Part shown: in pieces, positions 8,455-16,931 of the stretch
Position numbering within the stretch: the stretch's first letter is position 1
How the letters are laid out: every line of letters begins with the position of its first letter
NCBI RefSeq assembly: GCF_900102185.1
Contig: NZ_LT629690.1
Coordinates: 2,728,001-2,792,000 of the forward strand
Direction: 5' to 3'
From: Terriglobus roseus
GTDB lineage: Bacteria > Acidobacteriota > Terriglobia > Terriglobales > Acidobacteriaceae
DNA: 64,000 bases
Position numbers and translations under genes: made by a program
Notes under the pieces: generated by a model
What the model was told of the DNA's origin: nothing
Databases searched by the model: none
The model's input: only the letters and a program-made list of their open reading frames with translations

Positions 8455-8715
8455 TTAGCGACCGTAGTGGTCAGCAGCCTTCTGTGCGAAGTCAACCCAC
8501 TTGTCGGGCAGATCGTCCGCTGCGTAAATCGCGCTCACCGGGCAAACCGGAACGCACGCGCCACAATCGATGCACTCTACCGGGTCGATGAAGAGCTGCT
8601 CGTTGCCGTCGTAGCCATCCTCGCCCTTCTTGGGGTGAATGCAATCTACCGGGCAGGCATCGGCGCAGGCCGTGTCCTTCGTGCCGATACAGGGTTCTGC
8701 GATGACGTATGCCAT
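8455..8715 (-). CDS. Seven-iron ferredoxin (FdxA-like)
   Basis: 86 residues from the ATG ending at 8715. Cysteines follow the [3Fe-4S][4Fe-4S] pattern of FdxA: C9, C17, C21 and C25 in PCIGTKDTACADACPVDCI, then the second cluster CIDCGACVPVCP. The missing second cysteine of the first CxxC is what marks the seven-iron type. It is a soluble low-potential electron carrier; the redox partner is not apparent in its neighbours. It lies downstream of suhB, after a gap of about 130 bases, and has its own terminator. Confidence 0.92.
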   Translation of the reverse strand: MAYVIAEPCIGTKDTACADACPVDCIHPKKGEDGYDGNEQLFIDPVECIDCGACVPVCPVSAIYAADDLPDKWVDFAQKAADHYGR

Positions 8716-8843
8716 GGTGGGTGAATCCTTTCCAAACAACTAAAAATGTGGCCCGACGCTGTTCCCTCAAACAGGTTATTGGGCTTCGAAAAGATAATAA
8801 CAGTTGTGGAAATCGGACTTTTGCGGACGGATATCCGCTCCCG

Positions 8844-9743
8844 CTACCGCTCCGCTGCTTCAGCCTCGTCCCGACGCTTCTTAAACTCTTCTGGTGTAGG
8901 GATTGGCGACACATTCCGTCCCGCAAACATGTCCGCAAAAAGCGTGCGCATCTCGGCCGCGATCAGGCCATTTGTCGCCAGCACCTCGTGCGAATCCAGC
9001 CGGAATCGCGATCCATCAAACCGCGTAATCTCGCCGCCAGCCTCGGTCACCAGCAGCGAACCCGCTGCCGTATCCCAGGGGTTCAGGTTGAACTCCCAGA
9101 AGCCCTCCAGCCGACCGCACGCCACATACGCCAGGTCGACTGCTGCAGCACCTGCGCGGCGCACGCCATGCGACCGCAGCGTGAACTCCTGGTAGAAGTG
9201 GATGTTCGGGCTCTCATGCCGTTTGCGCGAAGGAAAGCCTGTCGCAATCAGCGACTCCTGCAACATCTTTGTCGGCGCCACGTGAATTTTGTGGCCATTC
9301 AGATAGGCGCCCTTGCCCTTCTCGGCAATAAACAACTCATCGCGCAGCGGCTCGTAGATCACACCGGCAACGATCACGCCATCAGCATCCTGAGGCGTTC
9401 CCGCAGGCCGATGCTCAAGCCCCATGGATACACAGAAGTACGGAAATCCATGCGCGAAATTCGTGGTGCCATCCAGCGGGTCAATGTACCAGCGATACTC
9501 GCTGTCCAGTTGTTGTCGCGTTCCCTCTTCGCCAAACACGCCATGCTGCGGAAACACTGCTTTGAGGCGCTCACCAATCAGCTTTTCGCTGGCGCGGTCC
9601 GCCTCTGTGACGATATCGACATCGCCCTTGAACTCGGCTGTAACGCCGCGTTCGTAATAGCTCTTCAGCAATGCTCCTGCTTCACGGGCAATGGCGGCAG
9701 CGGGAACGGCAAACGGAAACTGGCTGGCATCAAGTTCTGGCAT
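8844..9743 (-). CDS. suhB: Inositol monophosphatase family protein (SuhB-like)
   Basis: 299 residues from ATG (a GTG two codons earlier, ending at 9749, is an alternative). Metal-binding motifs of the lithium-sensitive phosphatase fold are intact: FGEEG (Glu about residue 70), WYIDPLDGTTNFAHG (Asp-Pro-Leu-Asp, about residues 86-100) and NPWDTAAGSLLVTEAGG. It hydrolyses inositol-1-phosphate or related sugar phosphates; in some bacteria SuhB also acts in rRNA transcription. It is the last member of a run starting with the OmpA-like gene, 11 bases after the VWA gene stop. The C-terminal tail is charged and longer than usual. Confidence 0.88.
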   Translation of the reverse strand: MPELDASQFPFAVPAAAIAREAGALLKSYYERGVTAEFKGDVDIVTEADRASEKLIGERLKAVFPQHGVFGEEGTRQQLDSEYRWYIDPLDGTTNFAHGFPYFCVSMGLEHRPAGTPQDADGVIVAGVIYEPLRDELFIAEKGKGAYLNGHKIHVAPTKMLQESLIATGFPSRKRHESPNIHFYQEFTLRSHGVRRAGAAAVDLAYVACGRLEGFWEFNLNPWDTAAGSLLVTEAGGEITRFDGSRFRLDSHEVLATNGLIAAEMRTLFADMFAGRNVSPIPTPEEFKKRRDEAEAAER

Positions 9744-9760
9744 CGCCACCAGTCTACGCG

Positions 9761-10711
9761 TCAGCGAGCGTCTGCGTAGTAGCCGGTCTTGCTGCGCACG
9801 CTGAGGGTCTGCGCAGCGGTTGGATCATTCAACGTAACGCTGATCCTTCGAAGGCTGGAATCGTTACCCCGCTTCGGCGAGTAATACCCGATCAGGTATT
9901 GGTTTCGCAGATCATCCGACAGATGCGCAAACGCCGTCTTCAGATCTTCCTTTTCCGTCACGTAGAAGTACTTGCCACCCGTATCCTCGGCCATCTGGAT
10001 CAGCGCGTGTTCGCCTGCCACATTGCGTCCCGCATCCGACAGAATCGGCATGATGATGATCGGATAGATCGCTGCACCGGCCCGCTGTGCCTCCGCAACC
10101 GCCTTCTGATAGCCGATTTCCTTGCGGATGGAGTTGTCACCACCATCCGTGACCAGCACCAGCACACGTCTGCGCGTCGCATCCGGCTTCGCTTCGGTCA
10201 GCCGCTCACTCGCAACGTAGATGGCGTCGTAAAGCGCCGTATCCTCGCCTTTATTGAGCCTCTTCAAGCCATCGTCGATGCGGCGCCAATCATTCGTGTA
10301 GGACACAACCTCAGTAGACTCATATGCGAACGAAATCAGGTCCATCTCGTCTTCCGGACGAAGCAATTGCTGCGCAAACTTCTTCGCGGCATCGCGTTCC
10401 GTACGAAACTGCGAGATGACGGAACCAGACGTATCTACCGCCATCACAATCGAAAGCGGCGTACTCGCCTCACGCTCAAAGATGGCAATCTTCTGCGTGC
10501 GCCCATCTTCCTTCACGGTGAAGTCATCCTGAGTCAGCCCGGAAACAGGCGCGCCATGCACATCCGCCACATTTACGGGAACATTCACCAGCCGCGTCTC
10601 CACACGGATCACCGGGGCGTCCTGCGCAAATACAGGCAAACCGATCAGGAGCAACGCAGGCAGCAGACAACGAAGACGCTTCACGAGAGGGAGAACTCCA
10701 AGGGCAACCAT
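9761..10711 (-). CDS. VWFA-related acidobacterial protein (TIGR03436-like)
   Basis: 316 residues. The N-terminus is a signal peptide (KRLRCLLPALLLIGLPVFAQ); a GTG ending at 10684 could be the true start. After a short N-terminal domain (VETRLVNVPVNVADVHG, GLTQDDFTVKEDG), a von Willebrand factor A domain begins with the MIDAS motif DTSGS (about residues 92-96), followed by DTALYDAI and LVTDGGD. It is predicted to bind a divalent cation and a protein ligand outside the cytoplasm. The family is a lineage marker for Acidobacteria; the role is unknown. It sits between the MoaD-MoaE fusion and suhB with short spacers, probably one operon. Confidence 0.85.
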   Translation of the reverse strand: MVALGVLPLVKRLRCLLPALLLIGLPVFAQDAPVIRVETRLVNVPVNVADVHGAPVSGLTQDDFTVKEDGRTQKIAIFEREASTPLSIVMAVDTSGSVISQFRTERDAAKKFAQQLLRPEDEMDLISFAYESTEVVSYTNDWRRIDDGLKRLNKGEDTALYDAIYVASERLTEAKPDATRRRVLVLVTDGGDNSIRKEIGYQKAVAEAQRAGAAIYPIIIMPILSDAGRNVAGEHALIQMAEDTGGKYFYVTEKEDLKTAFAHLSDDLRNQYLIGYYSPKRGNDSSLRRISVTLNDPTAAQTLSVRSKTGYYADAR

Positions 10712-10756
10712 ACACCCTGCTTCGTTGGACTTTGACGATCTTCCTGCGGTGAGCAG

Positions 10757-11455
10757 TTACACAGTGGGAACAATCGCTTCCGGAAATGGTTCGCCATCCA
10801 CCCAGACTGCGCCATCTACAAAGTGTTCCTTCTTCCAGATGGGCACCTGCTTCTTGATGGTGTCAATCAGCCATCGGCAAGCCTCAAACGCAGCACCACG
10901 ATGGGCGGAAGCCACGGCAATCAGGATGCTCGTTTCACCCACCTCAAGCCGTCCCAGCCGATGCACTACGGCCACATCGCGCACACCGAACTTCGCAATC
11001 GCCTCAGCTGCAAGCTGCTGCATCTGTGCGAGCGCCATTGCGTCATACGCCGAATACTCAAGAAACAGCGTCTGCCGTCCGCGGGTGTTATTACGCACAA
11101 TGCCGTCAAAAACGGTGAACGCACCATCCTCATCGGCCTTAAGTGCATCGGTGATCTTCTTCGCGTCAATCACGTCATGTGTCAGTTCAATCGGGGAAGG
11201 TGCGCCACCACTCACTGGCGGCAACAGCGCCACTTCATCGTGCTTGGATAGCTCCTGTGAAGCCGTCGCATACTGCTGATTCACCGCAACGGCAATCTTC
11301 TCCCACAGCGGCCCAAGCTCCGGCGACAGCACGCGATAGTAGCGCACCAGGTCGCCGACATTTGTACCGGGAAATTGCTCCAGCACTTCCTCCGGCCCAA
11401 AATGATCGCGAAGCACACCGAAAAACAAAACACGCAACTGCATGTCATTCAGCAT
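10757..11455 (-). CDS. Fused molybdopterin synthase, MoaD-MoaE
   Basis: About 232 residues. Residues 5-84 (MQLRVLFFGVLRDHFG ... EVALLPPVSGG) are a MoaD sulfur carrier. The rest is MoaE: HDVIDAKKITDAL, GAFTVFDGIVRNNTRGR, LEYSAYDAMA, VHRLGRLEVGE and PIWKKEHF (active-site lysines). The enzyme adds two sulfurs to precursor Z to make molybdopterin. MoaD works through a free C-terminal Gly-Gly thiocarboxylate, but here the GG (codons 11204-11209) continues into APSPIEL, so cleavage or an unusual mechanism is needed. M. tuberculosis MoaX is a known parallel. The start is either ATG ending at 11455 or ATG ending at 11443; longer versions would overlap the upstream gene. Confidence 0.92.
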   Translation of the reverse strand: MLNDMQLRVLFFGVLRDHFGPEEVLEQFPGTNVGDLVRYYRVLSPELGPLWEKIAVAVNQQYATASQELSKHDEVALLPPVSGGAPSPIELTHDVIDAKKITDALKADEDGAFTVFDGIVRNNTRGRQTLFLEYSAYDAMALAQMQQLAAEAIAKFGVRDVAVVHRLGRLEVGETSILIAVASAHRGAAFEACRWLIDTIKKQVPIWKKEHFVDGAVWVDGEPFPEAIVPTV

Positions 11456-11487
11456 ACGTGCATCCAGAACTCGGAAATGGGTACCAG

Positions 11488-12240
11488 CTATTGGAGAAAG
11501 TTGAGCAGGCATTGGTTGAAATTTTCTGTGGATTCCACGTTTGAAAGATGGGCGGCGGGCAGGGTGCGCTCTTGGCTGGTGGGAATTTGGCTTTGCAGGA
11601 ACTGGGCGTCTGCGAGAGTGCAGACGGCGTCGTGATCGCCAGCAATGATCAGAGAAGGCGCAGTGATAGAGGCAATTTCATCGCGCAGATCGCAGGTGCG
11701 GAGCGCTTCGCAACAGGCAACGTAGCCTTCAGGATTGCACGCGAGCATGCCTTCACGGATGGAGGCCACGACCTCTACATGCGATGCGGCGAAAGGCTCA
11801 GTAAACCAGCGGGAGATAACCGTATCTGCGATGGAGGCCATGCCGTTGGCGCGGACTTCAGTGATGCGCTTTTGCCAGCCGTCTTCTGTACCTACTTTTG
11901 CTGCGGTATTGCAGAGAACAAGTTTCTCGATGCGATCCGGTGCATGAACACCAAGCCATTGGCCGATGACGCCGCCGAGCGAGATACCGCAAAAGTGCGT
12001 ACTAGGAATGTTGTGGTAATCGAGGAGTTGCAACACATCATTGCCGAGATCGGCGATGGAGTATGGTCCCACCGGTGAAGGGCTACCGCCGTGGCCTCGC
12101 ATGTCATAGCGCAGAACGCGGAAGTGCTGCGTTAACACCTGCATTTGCGGTTGCCACATCTGCATGCGTGCGCCGAGTGACGTAGAGAGCACGATGCATG
12201 GCGCATCGTGCTCTCCCACGAGTTCGTGATGAAGGATCAT
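11488..12240 (-). CDS. Alpha/beta hydrolase, 3-oxoadipate enol-lactonase type (PcaD-like)
   Basis: 250 residues. Alpha/beta hydrolase fold: oxyanion region LSTSLGAR, RYDMRGHGGSP, nucleophile elbow GISLGG (serine about residue 87), late Asp in IIAGDHDAVC and catalytic His in AAHLSNVE. The motifs match PcaD, which opens 3-oxoadipate enol-lactone in protocatechuate breakdown, but no other pca gene is nearby, so the true substrate may differ. The ATG overlaps the TGA of the upstream OmpA-like gene (ATGA), indicating translational coupling. Confidence 0.78.
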   Translation of the reverse strand: MILHHELVGEHDAPCIVLSTSLGARMQMWQPQMQVLTQHFRVLRYDMRGHGGSPSPVGPYSIADLGNDVLQLLDYHNIPSTHFCGISLGGVIGQWLGVHAPDRIEKLVLCNTAAKVGTEDGWQKRITEVRANGMASIADTVISRWFTEPFAASHVEVVASIREGMLACNPEGYVACCEALRTCDLRDEIASITAPSLIIAGDHDAVCTLADAQFLQSQIPTSQERTLPAAHLSNVESTENFNQCLLNFLQ

Positions 12241-14009
12241 TTCGGCTGCGCGACCTGCCCTGCGGGCGGCTGAATGGATGTACTCGACGGCAATGGCGCT
12301 GCAGTCGTGCCCGGGCTTTGGGTTGCGGCTTTAGGTTTGCGTTTCGTGGTGCGGCGATGAGGACGCGATGTGGTTGCTGCTCCAGGTCTGCCGTACGATT
12401 CGCTGTGGTGTACGACCGCGCGCTCATTGATGGCGCGGCCTTCTTCATTGAAGGTGGAACCGACCGACAGGTAGATGTTCTGCACCTGTGCAATGCCGCC
12501 GTCCTTCACGCGCACCTGGATGCGCGAGGCGTCGATGCCCTTCTCCTGCGTGAGATAGAGCTTCACATTCACAGCGCGCTCTGCGGCCATTGCCGCGCGT
12601 TCACGCGATGTGTGGTCGCCCAGAACGACAAGAGTTGAGTCCTGCTGACGTTGCAGCGAGAGCGCCACATCATCAAGGCACGCCTTGCCTTCGTTGTCGA
12701 CGCGCGCTGGACGGCGACGGTCGCGTTCGAAGGAGACCGAACACATATCGTTCTGCAATGGCAACGGTGCTAGGTTGGGGTCAGTTGTATAGGTCTCCTT
12801 GAGCGTGACCGGAATGGTGACGGAGGCGGAGGCCATCTGGCCGTGGTCGTCGCGCGCATTGCAGGTGACCGTGATGGTCGTGCTGCTGCTCGTGACGGTG
12901 TTGATATCGCGGGAGACCGGCGCGGTGATGGTGGCCGTGTTGCCGTTGACGTTCAGGCGACCGCTGGTGGAATTGAAAGCGTAGACGAGCGTGCGATTGT
13001 CCGGGCTCATTCCTGTAGCTGTGACCGTTGCCGTGGCGCCGGGCGCGATGCTGGTGGGTGAGGCGACGCAGCTTACCGTGGGCGGCTGTGGCTGACGAAC
13101 GGAGAATGCGGCATCGCATTGCGCAGAGCGATGCTTGCCCTGGGTGACCAGACCAGTGACGTGATAGTCGCCCGCTGGCAGACCAGCGGTGTCAATAATG
13201 ACACTGTCTGAACCTTCGCCGAGGATCATACCACCTGTCGTGTGCCACGTGTACTGCATGGGCTTCAGGACATCAAAGCCAAGGATCTGCGAATTGACGG
13301 AGACGCGCTCACCCGCGATGTTATCGACACGGTTGGCGGAGCAGCTCATCTGCGCCTGCATGTCAGCAGGGTGACGGCCGCCGAAACGGAAGACCAGACC
13401 GGTGCTGGCATTCAACGTGTTGTTCTTCGCTATGCCACCGGAGAGCCGGTCTGCGGAGGCCGGGCCAAAATCAACGTGGTTGTACTCGTAGTCGCCCTGG
13501 AAGAGGCGGACTGCGAGCCAGTCATGGTGATACGTCGGCACCCAATCCAGGCCCACACCCGCAGTGCCGTTCCAGCCATACTTGCGACCGTTGTTCGCAG
13601 GACCGCCGAGGAACGTGGAGCCGCCAAGCACGTGGAAGAAAGGTGTGAAGCGATGCGCGGAGGTTTGGAACTGAAGTCCGAGATCCATGTTCCCTTCTGG
13701 ACCATGGACATCATCCACATGCGAGCCGAATTGCGCAGTCACACCAAGCCACGGGCGCAGAAAGTAAGTTGCACTGCCGATCGCGCCAAACTTCACATCA
13801 GGGAACGCGACGTTGTTGATCTTCGCGTCGATGGGATGCCAGTAGGAATAGCCCGTGTAAATCTGCACACGCGGCGTATCGAGTTCTCCAGGAGAAGACG
13901 GGCGTGCCTGTGCCGTGAGAGGAACCAGTGATATCACGCTGAAAAGCATCGAGGCCAAGAGACGAGAGAAAATGACGCGGGGGAACAATCCGGGCATGAT
14001 GAATGCCAC
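12237..14009 (-). CDS. Outer-membrane beta-barrel protein with Ig-like and OmpA-like domains
   Basis: 590 residues from GTG (ATG ending at 13997 is the alternative). Signal peptide ends near PLTAQA. Residues about 45-215 read as a small outer-membrane barrel with alternating aromatic strands (VQIYTGYSYWHP, GLVFRFGGRHP). The middle holds Ig/PKD-like sequence rich in Thr and Val (PPTVSCVASPTSIAPG onward). Residues about 430-530 resemble an OmpA peptidoglycan-binding domain (STLVVLGDHTSRERAAMAAERAVNVKLYL), somewhat degenerate, and the tail is basic and Pro/Thr-rich. It probably links outer membrane and cell wall. First gene of the run leading to suhB. Confidence 0.7.
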   Translation of the reverse strand: MAFIMPGLFPRVIFSRLLASMLFSVISLVPLTAQARPSSPGELDTPRVQIYTGYSYWHPIDAKINNVAFPDVKFGAIGSATYFLRPWLGVTAQFGSHVDDVHGPEGNMDLGLQFQTSAHRFTPFFHVLGGSTFLGGPANNGRKYGWNGTAGVGLDWVPTYHHDWLAVRLFQGDYEYNHVDFGPASADRLSGGIAKNNTLNASTGLVFRFGGRHPADMQAQMSCSANRVDNIAGERVSVNSQILGFDVLKPMQYTWHTTGGMILGEGSDSVIIDTAGLPAGDYHVTGLVTQGKHRSAQCDAAFSVRQPQPPTVSCVASPTSIAPGATATVTATGMSPDNRTLVYAFNSTSGRLNVNGNTATITAPVSRDINTVTSSSTTITVTCNARDDHGQMASASVTIPVTLKETYTTDPNLAPLPLQNDMCSVSFERDRRRPARVDNEGKACLDDVALSLQRQQDSTLVVLGDHTSRERAAMAAERAVNVKLYLTQEKGIDASRIQVRVKDGGIAQVQNIYLSVGSTFNEEGRAINERAVVHHSESYGRPGAATTSRPHRRTTKRKPKAATQSPGTTAAPLPSSTSIQPPAGQVAQPK

Positions 14010-14070
14010 TATATCCCGCCATGAGCGGAATGTAAGTGCCCCGCATGGGTCTTTGGCCTACAAAAGCAAA

Positions 14071-14098
14071 CAAGGTCATCCACGAATGGATAACCTTG
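14071..14098 (-). terminator. Terminator after TonB-C-like gene
   Basis: On the minus strand CAAGGT-ATCCA pairs with TGGAT-ACCTTG across a four-base loop with one internal mismatch. It is followed by TTTGCTTTTG. Confidence 0.7.
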
Positions 14099-14140
14099 CG
14101 ATGTAGCAGACCTTGTGGCCTGCCCCTGAGGGAGCGATGT

Positions 14141-14557
14141 TTAGCGCAGTGCTACGTGCAGCGTGACAGGCACAGCAACCGGCTGACCGTCGAGCGTGCC
14201 TGCCTTATAACGAACCTTGCTAACAGCGTCAGAGACCTTAGCAGCGGTCACAGCATCGATCGGGGTAACAACCTTTACGTTCTCGGGAACACCAGCTTCG
14301 TTCACGGTGTACTGCACGGTGACGTCAGAAACGTGCGGCGTGTTCAGCGAACCAGCCAGCTTCACTTCCGTGAGGCGGATGGGAGCAACGATACCGCTGA
14401 AGATGCGCGGCTTGGCAGCGTTGATGGCGCTTGCCTGGAATGCGAACGCCGGAGCGTCTACAGAAGCAACCAGGTGAGAGATGCCAGAGTGAAGAGCCTG
14501 AGCGGGAGCAACAGCGGGAACGATAGCGAGAAGAGCGGCGGCGAGGACAGAGCGCAT
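14141..14557 (-). CDS. Small secreted protein with TonB C-terminal-like domain
   Basis: 138 residues with a signal peptide (MRSVLAAALLAIVPAVAPAQA). The C-terminal 75 residues fit the TonB C-terminal fold pattern: VTVQYTVNEAGVPENVKVVTP, then AAKVSDAVSKVRYKAGTLDGQPVAVPVTLHV. There is no membrane anchor other than the signal and no proline-rich spanner, so it cannot act as a normal energy transducer. It may be a free periplasmic adaptor or an unrelated use of the fold. Its own promoter (TTGACA) and terminator make it a single-gene unit. Confidence 0.7.
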   Translation of the reverse strand: MRSVLAAALLAIVPAVAPAQALHSGISHLVASVDAPAFAFQASAINAAKPRIFSGIVAPIRLTEVKLAGSLNTPHVSDVTVQYTVNEAGVPENVKVVTPIDAVTAAKVSDAVSKVRYKAGTLDGQPVAVPVTLHVALR

Positions 14558-14628
14558 TGGGTGATCTCCTTATTTCGATCGGCTTGCGTTAACTGTTAAT
14601 CGAGGCGTCCCTCGGTGTGTTCAACACC

Positions 14629-14658
14629 AAAATAAATCGAATAAGCAATCACTGTCAA
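14629..14658 (-). promoter_or_regulatory. Predicted sigma-70 promoter of TonB-C-like gene
   Basis: On the minus strand a perfect TTGACA (14653-14658) is followed after 18 bases by TATTTT (14629-14634). It lies about 75 bases before the start codon in an AT-rich patch. Confidence 0.5.
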
Positions 14659-14744
14659 ACATTTTCTGGAATTATTTTATGCGCTCCAATAACAGCTTAT
14701 TTTGCATGAGCTTAGCGGCTGAGTGCGGTTACCGATATGCAAAC

Positions 14745-14777
14745 AGAGAGGCCGCCTTGCAAAAAGGCGGCCTCTCT
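14745..14777 (-). terminator. Terminator after CocE/NonD hydrolase gene
   Basis: A perfect 14-bp stem AGAGAGGCCGCCTT / AAGGCGGCCTCTCT with a five-base loop. On the minus strand it is followed by a short TGTTTGC tail. Confidence 0.75.
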
Positions 14778-14802
14778 GGATTAGGTTGCTTGTGCGTGCT
14801 GG

Positions 14803-16848
14803 TTAGTTCTTCAGATCGACTGGAACGACCGGGAGGCTGATGAAGGTGGCCTTCCCTGCTTCGTGGTAGACCTTCTGCGTGGCTTTCTCATAGTCCGAGG
14901 GCTGCGCATTGAAGATGTTTGGCACGTACTTCTGCGGGTTGCGATCGTAGAGCGGGAAGAGCGAGCTCTGGATCTGCACCATGATGCGATGGCCCGGCTG
15001 GAAGACGTGGTTCACGTTGGGCATGTCCCACTTGTACGTAAGCGCTTCGCCCGACTTCAGTGCTTCCGGCTTTTCAAAGCTGTTGCGATAGCGTCCGCGG
15101 AAGATGTCCATGGAGATGGGCAGCTCATAGCCATTCATCTCGCTGGTGTGGCCATCCGGGAAGACGTCAATCAGCTTCACGACCCAGTCGCTATCGGTGC
15201 CGCTGGTGCTGGCAACCAGGTTGACCTTGGGAACACCACTCACCCGGAGCGGCTCCTTCAGTACATCGCTGGTGTAGACAAGGACGTCAGGACGGCCATC
15301 AATGAAGCGCTGGTCGTGCAACAGCCACGTCTGCCATCCACTGTTCTCAATTGGGCGCGGCAAGAACGGGACAGGGTTTGCAGGGTCAGAGACGTACTCG
15401 TCAAACTTGCCTGCGGCGGTGGGTGCGTCAAAGCTCAGCTTACCGTTGGCGCCAAGGTAGAGCGGCTTGGGCTTCCAGTCGCAGCCGGACTCACAGGAGA
15501 GGGGCCACTTGGTTGGCGTGTCCCAACGATTTTCGCCCGTGTTGTAGATGTACACCGGCTTGATATCCGCCTTGGGCCCGTTCTCGCGCAGATACATGTT
15601 GAAGAACGGAAGCTGCACGTTGTCGCGGAACCAGGCGGTGGTGTCGCCATCCCAATACATGGGGCCGGTCTGCTTGCCTTCGCGGTTGACCTGCGAGTGG
15701 AACCATGGCCCCATTGCGAGGATGTTCATGGTGTTGGTCTTGTCCTTGGGCTCCCATGCGGCGTACGAGTGGTTCGCGCCGTACATGTCTTCCTGATCCC
15801 AGAGACCCTGCAGCCAGATAGTGGGGACGGTCAGGTCAGCCTTGCCGATGAGCTTGTCCAGCGCCTGCGACTGCCAGTAGGCGTCGTATGCGGGATGGTT
15901 TTCGACCATCTTCCAGAAGGGCAACTGTTCCTGCCCCTGCCAGCGAGCAAAGTCGCCAGCCGAACCGAGCTTGCGGAAATTTTCGTAGTCGTCGCTACCT
16001 TCGTGCGTCGCGCGTGCACCGGCTCCGCGAGCGGAGGTCTGCGAGACGAAGTAGTCCAGCATGCGCTGGCGGAAGGCGCCGTACTGGAACCAGTCATCGC
16101 CCATCCAGCCGTCAACCATGGGGCTTTCCGGGATGGCTGCCTTCAGCGCGGGATGCGGGTGAAGCAGCGCCATGACGACGGTGAATCCCTCATAGGACGA
16201 GCCGATCATTCCAACCCGACCGTTGGACTCTGGAACGTTCTTCACGAGCCAGTCAATGGTGTCATAGGCATCGGTTGTGTCATCTGCGCCGGTAGGATTC
16301 CACGGGCCAACGGGCGGCGGCGTCATCAGGTACACGCCTTCGGAGCCGTACTTACCGCGAACGTCCTGATAGATGCGGATATAGCCATCGCGCACGAAGA
16401 CTTCATCGCTCAGGTTCAACTCGTCCACCATGTGCGAGGCTGGCGGCTTCACGGCTCCGGGTCCCGCAGGTCCACCTGCACCGGGACGGCGTCCTGCAGC
16501 AACCGGAGCAGCGGGCTCTGGTGTGCGCGCAGCGTGGGCGCGAGCCGCAGCGTTGTAGCAGGTACGCGTCATGAGCATGGGTGCGTTCTTCGCGCCCTTG
16601 GGGATCACGATGACCGTATAGAGCTTGGTGCCGTCGCGCATGGGAATCATGACAACGCGCTTTTCGTAGTCCAGCGGCAGCGGCGGCTGCTGCATGGGCG
16701 GTTCATGCCGAGGCGGCGTGAACGTGGGCGGGATCATGTTCTTGTCTGTGGGCCGCGTACCAAGCGGTTCCTGGGCAGAAAGAGTGGCAGCAGAAGCACT
16801 AACCAGAACGGCCAGCGTAGCCATGGCAAGACGGCGTGTAACGAGCAT
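14803..16848 (-). CDS. Secreted CocE/NonD family hydrolase (S15-type)
   Basis: 681 residues with a signal peptide (ATLAVLVSASAATLSAQ). N-terminal alpha/beta hydrolase: RVVMIPMRDGTKLYTVIVIPKG, oxyanion/strand YQDVRGKYGSEG, nucleophile GSSYEG (serine about residue 218) and PESPMVDGW. The C-terminal jelly-roll domain is typical of X-Pro dipeptidyl peptidases and cocaine esterase (KVNLVASTSGTDSDWVVKLIDVFPDG, GHRIMVQIQSS). It is exported and hydrolyses an ester or N-terminal acyl/peptidyl bond; glutaryl-7-ACA acylases share this layout. There are low-complexity Pro/Gly/Ala residues near 145-160. Monocistronic, with its own terminator. Confidence 0.88.
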   Translation of the reverse strand: MLVTRRLAMATLAVLVSASAATLSAQEPLGTRPTDKNMIPPTFTPPRHEPPMQQPPLPLDYEKRVVMIPMRDGTKLYTVIVIPKGAKNAPMLMTRTCYNAAARAHAARTPEPAAPVAAGRRPGAGGPAGPGAVKPPASHMVDELNLSDEVFVRDGYIRIYQDVRGKYGSEGVYLMTPPPVGPWNPTGADDTTDAYDTIDWLVKNVPESNGRVGMIGSSYEGFTVVMALLHPHPALKAAIPESPMVDGWMGDDWFQYGAFRQRMLDYFVSQTSARGAGARATHEGSDDYENFRKLGSAGDFARWQGQEQLPFWKMVENHPAYDAYWQSQALDKLIGKADLTVPTIWLQGLWDQEDMYGANHSYAAWEPKDKTNTMNILAMGPWFHSQVNREGKQTGPMYWDGDTTAWFRDNVQLPFFNMYLRENGPKADIKPVYIYNTGENRWDTPTKWPLSCESGCDWKPKPLYLGANGKLSFDAPTAAGKFDEYVSDPANPVPFLPRPIENSGWQTWLLHDQRFIDGRPDVLVYTSDVLKEPLRVSGVPKVNLVASTSGTDSDWVVKLIDVFPDGHTSEMNGYELPISMDIFRGRYRNSFEKPEALKSGEALTYKWDMPNVNHVFQPGHRIMVQIQSSLFPLYDRNPQKYVPNIFNAQPSDYEKATQKVYHEAGKATFISLPVVPVDLKN

Positions 16849-16931
16849 CGTAGACGTCCCCTGAGAATGTTTGAATATGCGGAATTATCGCAGGAGAACG
16901 AGATTTGGGATAGCGATTTACTGCGCCGATA

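Noticed and set aside
11456-11512. Longer start for the MoaD-MoaE fusion
   Set aside because: It would run into the upstream hydrolase gene and adds residues not found in MoaD.
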